Numbered from the stretch's first letter, positions 1 to 6,328 are shown. The stretch: 8,254 nt of DNA from Desulfobacterales bacterium (GCA_012974475.1 JAAXQD010000103.1:1-8254), one strand, 5' to 3'. The notes: a model not told the origin generated them from the sequence alone. A program made the numbers and translations.

Positions 1-210
1 AATTTTGAGTTTTCCTTCTTTTACGATATCGGCAGCGTCAGAAACGCCGTTGTCGAAGCCGGTTCGGATGGGTTTCGCTCTTCAGTGGGGGTTGGACTGC
101 ATTATATCACACCAATCGGTCCCATGGGGGCTTATTATGGGCACAAACTGAATAGAAAAGATAATGAAAGCGCCGGGAGATTCCATTTTACCATAGGATT
201 TAGATTCTAG
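1..210 (+). CDS. Omp85-family outer-membrane beta-barrel protein (BamA/TamA type), C-terminal fragment
   Basis: Reading frame 1 is open from the first base to a TAG at 208-210 and gives the last 69 residues of a protein that starts upstream. The segment has the alternating pattern of the last strands of a 16-stranded Omp85 barrel. It contains VGVGLHYITPIGPMGAYYGH, matching the conserved strand written as GxGLRxxxPxGP in BamA and TamA. It ends in RFHFTIGFRF with a terminal Phe, the usual C-terminal signal recognised by the BAM machinery. Family members insert outer-membrane proteins (BamA) or assist autotransporter and translocation assembly (TamA). The N-terminal POTRA domains that would tell these apart lie outside the window, so I give no gene symbol. 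The gene is convergent with murI, 46 bases away. Confidence 0.82.
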   Translation, partial: NFEFSFFYDIGSVRNAVVEAGSDGFRSSVGVGLHYITPIGPMGAYYGHKLNRKDNESAGRFHFTIGFRF

Positions 211-223
211 TCGATTCGAACCG

Positions 224-248
224 AAAAACCCCGCCCTTCAGAGCAGGG
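224..248 (-). terminator. Rho-independent terminator of murI
   Basis: On the minus strand CCCTGCTC pairs with GGGCGGGG through eight pairs (two of them G-U) around a TGAA tetraloop, followed directly by TTTTT. It begins eight bases after the murI stop. Read on the plus strand the G-U pairs become C-A mismatches and no clean T-run follows, so it is a weaker terminator for the Omp85 gene. Confidence 0.8.
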
Positions 249-256
249 AGTTTCAT

Positions 257-1042
257 TTATAATTCTACATGCTCGAGGTGTACATTTCTTTTTAGCGTAG
301 CTCGAGCTGTCTTCTCAAACTGTTCGGTGATATCTGATACAAAGAGTCTGAACGCGTTGTTTTTGCTCAGTTGCTTGTCAACTTCAGGATGGGTATCCAA
401 AAAGAATTTTACGTTTTCGGCAATGGCGATTGAAGAGTCTATGATATGGACCCTTTTTCCGATTTTTCTTTGGATTTTGTCTTTTAAAAGGGGATAATGC
501 GTGCATCCTAAAATCAGCGTATCTATCTGCCTGACTTTTAATGGATGCAGATATTTTTTTATGATCATCACTGTTTCGGGTTTCTTCATCCAACCCTCTT
601 CCACCAAGGGAACCAGCAACGGGCAGGCCGCTGAATAGACTTTTGCATCCGGCTTTAAAGCCATGATTTTATGTTCATAGATGCCGCTCTTGACGGTGGC
701 GCGTGTTCCGATAACCCCAATTGTCAACGTATTGGAAATTTTAACCGCTTGTTCCGTCGCCGGCGTAACGACCTCAAATATCGGAATATCGTAATTTTCA
801 GCAACACGGTCGGCTGCCACACTTGAAGCTGTATTGCAGGCCATTACGATGAGTTTTGCGCCTTGTTTAAGGAGAAAGTCGGTATTTTCCAGTGCGTACC
901 TGACCACGGTTTCAGGACTCTTGCTCCCATAAGGCGTACGGGCGGTATCGCCAAAATAGATCATGTTATAACCGGGGAGTTCCTCCATTAGAGATTTGAC
1001 AACGGTAAGGCCGCCAATTCCTGAATCGAATATTCCTATCAT
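257..1042 (-). CDS. murI: Glutamate racemase
   Basis: MurI interconverts L- and D-glutamate without a cofactor in the cytoplasm, supplying D-Glu for the peptidoglycan peptide stem. The 261-residue length is typical. The N-terminus IGIFDSGIGGLTV carries the conserved Asp6-Ser7 substrate-binding pair. YFGDTARTPYG lies at about 29-39. The two catalytic cysteines are both in place: Cys69 in ACNTAS and Cys180 in GCTHYPLL. These are the aspartate/glutamate racemase signatures. The ATG at 1040-1042 is preceded by AAAGGATGAT, giving a Shine-Dalgarno AGGA at good spacing. The gene is divergent from the small winged-helix-like gene and is followed by its own terminator at 224-248. A perfect TATAAT lies about 34 bases upstream of the start, but without a good -35. 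I see nothing abnormal in the protein. Confidence 0.96.
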   Translation of the reverse strand: MIGIFDSGIGGLTVVKSLMEELPGYNMIYFGDTARTPYGSKSPETVVRYALENTDFLLKQGAKLIVMACNTASSVAADRVAENYDIPIFEVVTPATEQAVKISNTLTIGVIGTRATVKSGIYEHKIMALKPDAKVYSAACPLLVPLVEEGWMKKPETVMIIKKYLHPLKVRQIDTLILGCTHYPLLKDKIQRKIGKRVHIIDSSIAIAENVKFFLDTHPEVDKQLSKNNAFRLFVSDITEQFEKTARATLKRNVHLEHVEL

Positions 1043-1055
1043 ATCATCCTTTTTG

Positions 1056-1083
1056 TTGATTTTTTATTCGATGTGATTATATT
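1056..1083 (+). promoter_or_regulatory. Sigma70-type promoter for the small winged-helix-like gene
   Basis: TTGATT (1056-1061) and TATATT (1078-1083) are separated by 16 bases. Transcription would start near 1090, with a leader of about 34 bases to the ATG at 1124. The -10 shares bases 1078-1081 with the opposite-strand TATAAT of murI. Confidence 0.6.
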
Positions 1084-1104
1084 CATTTACGTTAACCTCC
1101 ATGA
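1076..1104 (-). promoter_or_regulatory. Probable murI promoter (perfect -10, weak -35)
   Basis: The minus strand carries TATAAT at 1081-1076. The best hexamer at 17-base spacing is TCATGG (1104-1099), a poor -35, so an activator or an extended -10-like context may be needed. The predicted start near 1069 would leave a leader of about 27 bases. The -10 overlaps that of the divergent promoter. Confidence 0.5.
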
Positions 1105-1123
1105 CCAAAATCGAGGCGCTTAT

Positions 1124-1405
1124 ATGGATTCGCAAAATCAGACTCCGGCCATGAACCAGAAAATTTTCGATATCAGCCTTTCTGTGGAGACGGTTTCAGT
1201 ATATTTGATATGTTGCAACCTCTCGGACAATGACATGGCAATCTCTACGAAGAATCTTTCCAGCATGTGGAACGGTGACGAAGCGTTGTTGCTTGAAGGC
1301 CTGAAAGATCTCGAAGAACAAAATATTCTCCGCAAGATTCTCTCTGACAGGGAGGGGAATAATATTTACAAACTTTTGGATGTAAAACGCTGGAAGTCCT
1401 CATGA
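1124..1405 (+). CDS. Small winged-helix-like protein of unknown function
   Basis: I do not recognise a named family. The 93-residue cytoplasmic protein has no signal peptide or membrane segment. Its predicted order fits a winged helix: a helix at about 18-33 (SLSVETVSVYLICC), a helix at about 41-49 (STKNLSSMW), a possible recognition helix at about 52-66 (DEALLLEGLKDLEEQ), then two short strands around ILRKIL and NIYKLL with a DREGNN turn, as in a wing. The ATG at 1124 is chosen because GAGG lies seven bases upstream; an in-frame ATG at 1073 has no such site and would lie inside the promoter. It is transcribed divergently from murI and converges on the ykgJ-like gene, overlapping it by six bases. 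Transcription regulation, perhaps of murI or itself, is a guess from fold and position only. The many shadow frames here make independent proof of coding desirable. Confidence 0.65.
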   Translation: MDSQNQTPAMNQKIFDISLSVETVSVYLICCNLSDNDMAISTKNLSSMWNGDEALLLEGLKDLEEQNILRKILSDREGNNIYKLLDVKRWKSS

Positions 1406-1789
1406 GTTTTTTGAAAGTTCCTGGGCGACATGCGCTTTGATGGTGCTGTCAGGCACATCCGTTCGAATACCCGGACATAGGGAGGCCATGATGTGCCAGT
1501 TATTTATATCAACCAGTACACTTTTCAAAAACGGCCAATTTTTACACATCCGGGGTTTAACCGGATGAATGGAGCATAGTCCTTCCCAGAATATGCAGTA
1601 CTTATCTTTGCCCTGGCCCAGAAGTGGCTTCCCCCCCGAAACCCGACAGTATTTCTCAACAAACGTCTTGGGATCTGTATCGACACGGGCGGCAATCTTT
1701 TCAATCTCTTTTTCGGTTACAAAAGTTCCTCCGAATCCTTTGCAGCAATCGCCGCATTGCTGACATTTGAAAATGTCCTTGGTTTTCAT
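1400..1789 (-). CDS. YkgJ/Fli(C)-type cysteine-cluster protein
   Basis: The 129-residue protein carries the CxxCGxCC start typical of the YkgJ-type (CxxCxxCC) zinc/iron-chelating domain family: Cys9, Cys12, Cys15 and Cys16. Further cysteines are Cys48, Cys65, Cys72, Cys82 and Cys105, nine in all. The context C-x6-CSIHPVKPRMC and the late SLCPG motif also fit. These residues are thought to bind a metal, Zn or an Fe-S cluster; no reaction has been established for most family members. No signal peptide is visible, so it is probably cytoplasmic. The start ATG lies only four bases after the recR stop and has no clear Shine-Dalgarno, so it is probably translated by coupling to recR as the last gene of the dnaX cluster. 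Its TGA lies inside the palindrome TCATGA that also holds the stop of the opposing gene. No terminator is seen after it. Confidence 0.85.
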   Translation of the reverse strand: MKTKDIFKCQQCGDCCKGFGGTFVTEKEIEKIAARVDTDPKTFVEKYCRVSGGKPLLGQGKDKYCIFWEGLCSIHPVKPRMCKNWPFLKSVLVDINNWHIMASLCPGIRTDVPDSTIKAHVAQELSKNS

Positions 1790-1793
1790 GTCG

Positions 1794-2393
1794 TTATATC
1801 GGATGCCGGCTCTTCATGGCCGTCTTTAGGGTAACTTGATCAACATATTTCAGGTCACCGCCCATGGGGACACCGGACGCAATTCGCGTCACTTTAACCG
1901 GATAACTCCCCAAACGTTCTGCAATGTAAGCGGCGGTGGACTCGCCCTCGATACTTGTACTAGTGGCAAGAACAACCTCCTGGAGTTTTCCTTGGGCGAT
2001 TCTTGAGATAAGTTCTTTAATCCTGATTTTATCCGGTCCCACACCGTCCATTGGAGAGAGCGCGCCTTCCAGGATGTGGTACAGTCCCGTAAACGCCCCC
2101 GATTTTTCAATGGCCACCATATCGGCCGGCTGCTCCACCACACATAAAATGGCGAAATTTCTATTCCTGTCCCTGCAAATATTGCAAAATTCAGCGTCAC
2201 TGAGTGAAAAACACATGGCGCATAATTTTATTTTTTCTTTGACTTCCATAATGCTGTGGACAAGATGATCCGTCTCTCTCTGCGGCGCCCGGAGTATATG
2301 CATCGCAAGTCGATCAGCAGTTTTTTCTCCGATTCCCGGAAGTCTGGAGAGATTTTTTATCAATTTCCGAATAGATTCTGGATAATAACTCAT
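1794..2393 (-). CDS. recR: Recombination mediator protein RecR
   Basis: RecR works with RecO (and RecF) to load RecA on SSB-coated single-stranded DNA at gaps. The 199-residue length is standard. The helix-hairpin-helix is LSRLPGIGEKTADRLA at about 15-30. The zinc finger is Cys58, Cys61, Cys70 and Cys73. The Toprim domain spans roughly 79-175 with VVEQPADMVAIE and ATSTSIEGESTAAYIAERL. The C-terminal ASGVPMGGDLKYVDQVTL corresponds to the conserved G-P-x-G-GDLEYxDxxTL segment. I start at the ATG at 2391-2393 (MSYYPESI), the form seen in the family. A TTG at 2406-2408 would add five residues but gives no family match. The gap to ybaB is 26 bases. Confidence 0.96.
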   Translation of the reverse strand: MSYYPESIRKLIKNLSRLPGIGEKTADRLAMHILRAPQRETDHLVHSIMEVKEKIKLCAMCFSLSDAEFCNICRDRNRNFAILCVVEQPADMVAIEKSGAFTGLYHILEGALSPMDGVGPDKIRIKELISRIAQGKLQEVVLATSTSIEGESTAAYIAERLGSYPVKVTRIASGVPMGGDLKYVDQVTLKTAMKSRHPI

Positions 2394-2419
2394 AGCGATT
2401 ACTTTCAAACCTGAAGTAT

Positions 2420-2731
2420 CTACATTAACCCCGGTATATTCATACCTCCGGTAAGTTTGCTCATCTCTCCGGAGACCATTTCCTGGGATTTTATTAAAGC
2501 GTCATTTATTGCTGCCAGTATCAAATCCTGAAGCATTTCCAAATCATCCGGGTCAACAACTTCCTTTTCGATCTGAATGGATACCACTTGTTGTTTGCCG
2601 TTGGCGACAACCTTTACCATTCCACCGCCTGAAGTCGTTTCAATCGTTTTTTCAGCCAATTCCTCTTGTAATTTCAGCATTTTAGATTGAAGCTGCTGGG
2701 CTTGCTTCATCATCTTTCCCATGCCTTTCAT
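2420..2731 (-). CDS. ybaB: YbaB/EbfC family nucleoid-associated protein
   Basis: The 103-residue protein has the family layout. A long N-terminal helix rich in Gln and Lys (MGKMMKQAQQLQSKMLKLQE) is followed by a small beta sheet with GGGMVKVVANGKQQVVSIQI. A further helix region contains LEMLQDLILAAINDALIKS, and the tail is Gly/Met-rich (KLTGGMNIPGLM). Homologues are dimeric, tweezer-like DNA binders in the nucleoid with poorly defined roles, encoded almost everywhere between dnaX and recR, exactly as here. Translation is likely strong, because a near-perfect AGGAGGT sits six bases before the ATG. Confidence 0.95.
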   Translation of the reverse strand: MKGMGKMMKQAQQLQSKMLKLQEELAEKTIETTSGGGMVKVVANGKQQVVSIQIEKEVVDPDDLEMLQDLILAAINDALIKSQEMVSGEMSKLTGGMNIPGLM

Positions 2732-2737
2732 TGAAAT

Positions 2738-2744
2738 ACCTCCT
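2738..2744 (-). promoter_or_regulatory. Strong ribosome binding site of ybaB overlapping the dnaX stop
   Basis: AGGAGGT on the minus strand lies six bases before the ybaB ATG and includes two bases of the dnaX TAG (2743-2745). A ribosome ending on dnaX covers this site, which suggests translational coupling or re-initiation. Confidence 0.8.
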
Positions 2745-4413
2745 ATAAAATTTTAACATCAACAACGTTGCCGTTGAAAATTTCTAAAGCATCGGTAACC
2801 AGCGGTTGGCTTAAAGCCTCCTGTTTCAAACGGCCCGCCTGGCTTTTCTTTTTCTGATGTTCCAGGTCTTGTATCTTTTTGGGTACAATAACGACATCCA
2901 TCTCTTTGCCGAAAAAATCGCCGCATACTTTTTTGATAATCGCTTCATTTTTATCCCGCAGGATCATATTTATATTAAAATGGCTTCCGTTAACTTCGAT
3001 TTCAATGCGATTGTCGGCCAGTTTTTTTATCATGGAGTTCTTCAGATTGGCTGCGAGAGACGGATGTTCTTCTGAAATGATCGATAAAAGTCTTTTCCAT
3101 GTGCCCTTAACATCCCCATCCTGATCAACCGGTGTTTCCGGTGACGAAGCAAAGGTATCAAGGGATTCTGCTATCCCTGTTGTCCTGTTTAATATTGATT
3201 GTGAATCTTTCCTCTCATCCTGGGGTGTAGAGCTGTTTTCAGTGACGACAACGTCGGTTTGGATTTCAAACATATCTTTTTTAAGATTATCGAGCTTTGC
3301 AATAAGAACATCGATGGGTAGCGCCGGTTTTGTCTGAAGTATCCGAATAAAAACCGTTTCTATGGCAAGCCTTGGATGCGATGAATGCTCTATGGTAATC
3401 TCTTCTTTAAACAGGAGATCAAAAATCTGGTTTAAAAAAATTGTTGGGACCTTCTTTACCTGATCCAGGATTAAGTCTATTTCATGGGCCGGAATATCCA
3501 CCAGTTTACGGTTTTTTTCCCCCATCTTTACGATCAACAAATTCCTGAAATGTTCAATCAGGTCTGCATACAGTTTTTTCATATCATGGCCCGCGCTGTA
3601 AACCTCATCCAGAATGTCTAGAATCTCCGCGATATCTCCCCGGAACACAGCGCCTGAAATTTTAAAAATAATTTCTCTATCGACAACCCCTAATATGTCG
3701 AGGACCTGGTCATGTGAAATCGTTCCTTTGGTGCATGATATGACTTGATCCAAAAGACTTAGACCGTCTCTCATGCTTCCGTTTGCTCCCCGAGCAATTA
3801 ACCCAAAGCTCTGGGGATCTATCTCAACACCTTCTTTCTTGCAGATCTTTTCCATATGTTTGGAAATCGACTCAACATCAATGCGCCTGAAATCATGCCG
3901 CTGGCACCTGGAAAGAATGGTTATGGGAATCTTGCGAGGCTCCGTAGTGGCAAAAATGAACATAACATGGGACGGTGGTTCTTCGAGGGTTTTTAGAAGC
4001 GCATTAAAGGCTGCGATGCTGAGCATGTGAACTTCATCGATAATATATATTTTGTAGAGGCTGTGGGCAGGCATGTACTTGACGTTTCCACGAAGTTCTC
4101 TGATCTGATCAACGCTGTTGTTTGAGGCGCCGTCAATCTCGAAAACATCTGCGGCATTCCCTGCGGTGATTTCCTTGCAGGAACTGCATTGGTTGCATGG
4201 AACGGGGACAGGACCGTCTTTACAATTCATGGCCTTGGCCAATATACGGCCAACCGTTGTTTTTCCGGTCCCTCTTGGCCCTGAAAACAGGATTGCATGG
4301 GCCACACGGCCGGCTGAAATAGCGTTTGTCAACGTCCGTGTAATGTGGTCCTGCTTGACAACCTCTTCAAGGGTTTGAGGGCGATATTTACGTGCAAGCA
4401 CGAGATAGGACAT
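2743..4413 (-). CDS. dnaX: DNA polymerase III subunits gamma/tau
   Basis: DnaX is the ATPase of the clamp loader that places the beta clamp on primed DNA; the long tau form also joins the loader to polymerase cores and helicase. The protein has 556 residues. Walker A is GPRGTGKTT from about 45. The zinc site is Cys64, Cys73, Cys76 and Cys79. Walker B is IIDEVHM at about 124-130. The SRC motif (168-170) has the arginine finger, and sensor 2 is GSMRDGLSLLDQ near 212-223. The oligomerisation domain extends to about 365. A polar linker around 390-435 precedes a compact C-terminal domain from about 437, a tau-type alpha-binding region. The ATG has GGA eight bases upstream. It follows tRNA-Ser(GGA) with no terminator between, and heads ybaB-recR-ykgJ. 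An A7 run at residues 462-464 could allow a short form. Confidence 0.97.
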   Translation of the reverse strand: MSYLVLARKYRPQTLEEVVKQDHITRTLTNAISAGRVAHAILFSGPRGTGKTTVGRILAKAMNCKDGPVPVPCNQCSSCKEITAGNAADVFEIDGASNNSVDQIRELRGNVKYMPAHSLYKIYIIDEVHMLSIAAFNALLKTLEEPPSHVMFIFATTEPRKIPITILSRCQRHDFRRIDVESISKHMEKICKKEGVEIDPQSFGLIARGANGSMRDGLSLLDQVISCTKGTISHDQVLDILGVVDREIIFKISGAVFRGDIAEILDILDEVYSAGHDMKKLYADLIEHFRNLLIVKMGEKNRKLVDIPAHEIDLILDQVKKVPTIFLNQIFDLLFKEEITIEHSSHPRLAIETVFIRILQTKPALPIDVLIAKLDNLKKDMFEIQTDVVVTENSSTPQDERKDSQSILNRTTGIAESLDTFASSPETPVDQDGDVKGTWKRLLSIISEEHPSLAANLKNSMIKKLADNRIEIEVNGSHFNINMILRDKNEAIIKKVCGDFFGKEMDVVIVPKKIQDLEHQKKKSQAGRLKQEALSQPLVTDALEIFNGNVVDVKIL

Positions 4414-4464
4414 GGAAAATTCCTAATATGGATGCGAACCTTAATGTTGTATCTGATATTTAAA

Positions 4465-4558
4465 TGGCGGAGAGAGAGGGATTCGAACCCTCGGTGCCGC
4501 TTTTGACAGCACACACGATTTCCAGTCGTGCTCCTTCGGCCAGCTCGGACATCTCTCC
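4465..4558 (-). tRNA. tRNA-Ser(GGA)
   Basis: The minus strand folds as a class II tRNA of 94 bases with an encoded CCA. The acceptor GGAGAGA (4558-4552) pairs with TCTCTCC (4475-4469), with discriminator G. The anticodon arm is CACGA-CTGGAAA-TCGTG, with anticodon GGA at 4523-4521, reading UCC and UCU. The long variable arm is GTGC paired with GCAC, and the T arm is GAGGG-TTCGAAT-CCCTC. The long extra arm identifies serine. It lies 51 bases before dnaX with no terminator, and probably shares a transcript with it and with the second serine tRNA. Confidence 0.96.
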
Positions 4559-4597
4559 GAAAATATTGGGGGCAAGGATCATTTAGATGCTATTTTA

Positions 4598-4690
4598 TGG
4601 CGGAGAGGGTGGGATTTGAACCCACGATCCCGTTTTTGACAGGATACCGCTTTTCGAGAGCGGGGCCTTAAGCCGCTCGGCCACCTCTCC
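4598..4690 (-). tRNA. tRNA-Ser(CGA)
   Basis: This is a class II tRNA of 93 bases with an encoded CCA. The acceptor GGAGAGG (4690-4684) pairs with CCTCTCC (4608-4602), with discriminator G. The anticodon arm is CCGCT-CTCGAAA-AGCGG, with anticodon CGA at 4656-4654, reading UCG. The variable arm is ATCCT paired with GGGAT, and the T arm is GTGGG-TTCAAAT-CCCAC. It is first in the cluster, 27 bases or so after the predicted transcription start, and 39 bases ahead of tRNA-Ser(GGA). Confidence 0.96.
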
Positions 4691-4723
4691 ATCATTCTCA
4701 TCCGCTGAAATACCGGTTGGTTC

Positions 4724-4751
4724 AATATACTTTTTTGATATGCCCTGTCAA
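4724..4751 (-). promoter_or_regulatory. Strong sigma70-type promoter of the tRNA-Ser/dnaX cluster
   Basis: The minus strand carries a consensus TTGACA (4751-4746), then 16 bases, then TATATT (4729-4724). The predicted start is near 4717, leaving a short leader before tRNA-Ser(CGA). No other promoter of this quality is seen before dnaX, so the tRNAs and the protein genes probably share it. Confidence 0.75.
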
Positions 4752-4996
4752 TGATCTTATTTTATATGGAACGAAATAACAACAGGCTTTTTAGACGCCG
4801 GTTCAATTGGTGGCATCGGAAAAAATAAAGTTTACAAGGTTATATCCCACTGCAGGCACCATCGTAAAAAATTGAAAATGTCCTTTTTGTCGATCCGTCA
4901 ATTTTATCACTTGAACAAGATGTTTCTTTATAGTATCAGTTCGTTTTGTTGAAAAATATTACCCATAACTTACCTGTAAAAAAGGAAATTTTAAAC
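4752..4996. other. Intergenic region between the divergent tRNA-Ser/dnaX cluster and the DUF1015 gene
   Basis: The stretch is AT-rich and I find no gene or RNA in it. It holds a weak candidate promoter for the DUF1015 gene at 4911-4939 and a 15-base imperfect dyad at 4887-4901 (TTGTCG, ATC, CGTCAA; one mismatched pair) that could be an operator. CATCG followed by an A-run occurs twice, at 4814 and 4860. None of these is strong. Confidence 0.4.
4911..4939 (+). promoter_or_regulatory. Weak candidate promoter for the DUF1015 gene
   Basis: TTGAAC (4911-4916) is followed after 17 bases by TATCAG (4934-4939). A better-looking TATAGT at 4929-4934 lacks a -35 at proper spacing. The call is tentative. 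Confidence 0.35.
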
Positions 4997-6328
4997 ATGG
5001 CCGAGATCATCCCTTTCAGGGGAATCCTATATAATACCGATAAGATAAATAATTTGGCAGATGTTGTTGCCCCTCCCTTTGATGTTATCTCAAAGCAGGA
5101 ACAGAATGAGTTTCATGAAAATCACCCCCAGAACATCATCCGGCTGACACTGGGCAAAACAACCGAAAACGATACACCCACAAACAATCGCTATACAAGA
5201 TCGGCAGACTGCTTTAACAATTGGCTTTCGGAAGATATCATCGAGATGGACAAAGAACCGGCGTTTTATCTGACATCGATGGAATTCTTCTTTGAAAATA
5301 AATGGGTGACACGTTACGGTTTGATCGCCCTGATCCGCCTTGAGCCCTTTGAAAAGGGCATTGTGCTGCCCCACGAAAAGACTTTTTCCAACATAAAATC
5401 GGAAAGGCTTGAGCTGATGAAAGCATGCCATGCCAATTTCAGTCCCATATTTTCTTTGTATTCCGATGATGAAAACAGTATTTTTGATCGATTAAAAGAT
5501 ATAACCCTTGAAAGAACGCCGGATCATGTTTTTACCGATAACATCGGGCAGAAACACCGGCTGTGGCGAATCCCCGATGGTTCTTTTCATCGGCATGTTT
5601 CCGAAGTCCTTGAAAACAAAGTGATATTTATTGCAGATGGACATCATCGTTATGAAACTGCGCTGAACTACAGGAATTGGCGGTCAGCCGGCAATCCTGA
5701 TTTAAATGGCGGTTATCCAACCAATTACGTCATGATGTACCTTTGCAGCATGGAAGATCCAGGGCTTGTTATTCTTCCCGCACATCGGATGCTCAATCAG
5801 ATTCCTGCTGAAGCAAGGGCATCGTTTGTCGATAACGCAAAGGATTATTTTGACATTATAACAATTCCTTACAAAGACGGTCATCACAAAGAGGGCTTGA
5901 CACAATTTATTTCAATTCTTCAATCGAATACTTCGAAAAATTGTATCGGAGTTTTCATGAAAGATTGTCCGGAGCTTAACCTGTTGACCCTTAAACCGGG
6001 CGTTATGGAGCAAATGTTTGGCGATGAATTGCCGGAAGTGATCAGAAATATTGATGTAACGGTGCTGACCCGGCTCATTTTTATGGAGATTTTGGGTTTT
6101 GATCAAGCCAGGCTCGATAATGAGAAACTGATCGCCTACTCAAGCGTTGCTGAAGAGGCAATTGATGCCGTTGCCGCCGGAAGACACGACATGGCCTTTA
6201 TTCTTAATCCAACAAAAATTCAGCAGGTACGCGATATTGCCGAAGCAGGCCTGATTATGCCTCGAAAAGCGACCTATTTTTTCCCCAAGGTCATTGCCGG
6301 CCAGGTGATGAACAGACTCGATCGGTAA
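4997..6328 (+). CDS. DUF1015 family protein (COG4198), function unknown
   Basis: The 443-residue protein lacks a signal peptide and membrane segments, so it is cytoplasmic. Conserved-looking blocks, in order, are IIPFRGILYN near the N-terminus, VAPPFDVI at 24-31, LPHEKTF at 124-130, a run FSPIFSLYSDD at about 148, IADGHHRYETAL at 212-223, ILPAHRM at 259-265, and MPRKATYFFPKV at 421-432. These fit the DUF1015 family, whose reaction is not established to my knowledge. The DGHHR motif resembles the core motif of ParB/sulfiredoxin-fold proteins, including ParB-like free serine kinases; I offer this only as a hypothesis. I chose the ATG at 4997 because MAEIIPFRGI is the family-like start and AGGA lies ten bases upstream. 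The longer frame from 4946 lacks both. The gene stands alone, divergent from the tRNA-Ser/dnaX cluster and convergent with the methyltransferase gene. Confidence 0.88.
   Translation: MAEIIPFRGILYNTDKINNLADVVAPPFDVISKQEQNEFHENHPQNIIRLTLGKTTENDTPTNNRYTRSADCFNNWLSEDIIEMDKEPAFYLTSMEFFFENKWVTRYGLIALIRLEPFEKGIVLPHEKTFSNIKSERLELMKACHANFSPIFSLYSDDENSIFDRLKDITLERTPDHVFTDNIGQKHRLWRIPDGSFHRHVSEVLENKVIFIADGHHRYETALNYRNWRSAGNPDLNGGYPTNYVMMYLCSMEDPGLVILPAHRMLNQIPAEARASFVDNAKDYFDIITIPYKDGHHKEGLTQFISILQSNTSKNCIGVFMKDCPELNLLTLKPGVMEQMFGDELPEVIRNIDVTVLTRLIFMEILGFDQARLDNEKLIAYSSVAEEAIDAVAAGRHDMAFILNPTKIQQVRDIAEAGLIMPRKATYFFPKVIAGQVMNRLDR

Noticed and set aside
1101..1154. A 17-codon frame starting at ATG 1101 that overlaps the start of the small winged-helix-like gene
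   Set aside because: It has no Shine-Dalgarno, since the upstream bases are GTTAACCTCC. It is too short to support and is probably a shadow of the leader.
1569..1763. Long plus-strand frames inside ykgJ, recR, dnaX and the methyltransferase gene, and minus-strand frames inside DUF1015
   Set aside because: All lie opposite well-supported genes, lack family motifs, and their low-complexity or cysteine-rich translations look like antisense readings of the true genes.
3560..3580. A6 run in dnaX (ATG AAA AAA CTG, residues 278-280) as a frameshift site
   Set aside because: It lies well before the end of the oligomerisation domain, so the shifted product would lack function, and the preceding base makes the heptamer weaker.
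4691..4996. A possible small SRP RNA or other ncRNA near dnaX, as occurs in some Firmicutes
   Set aside because: The conserved SRP tetraloop region and pairing were not found between the tRNAs and DUF1015.
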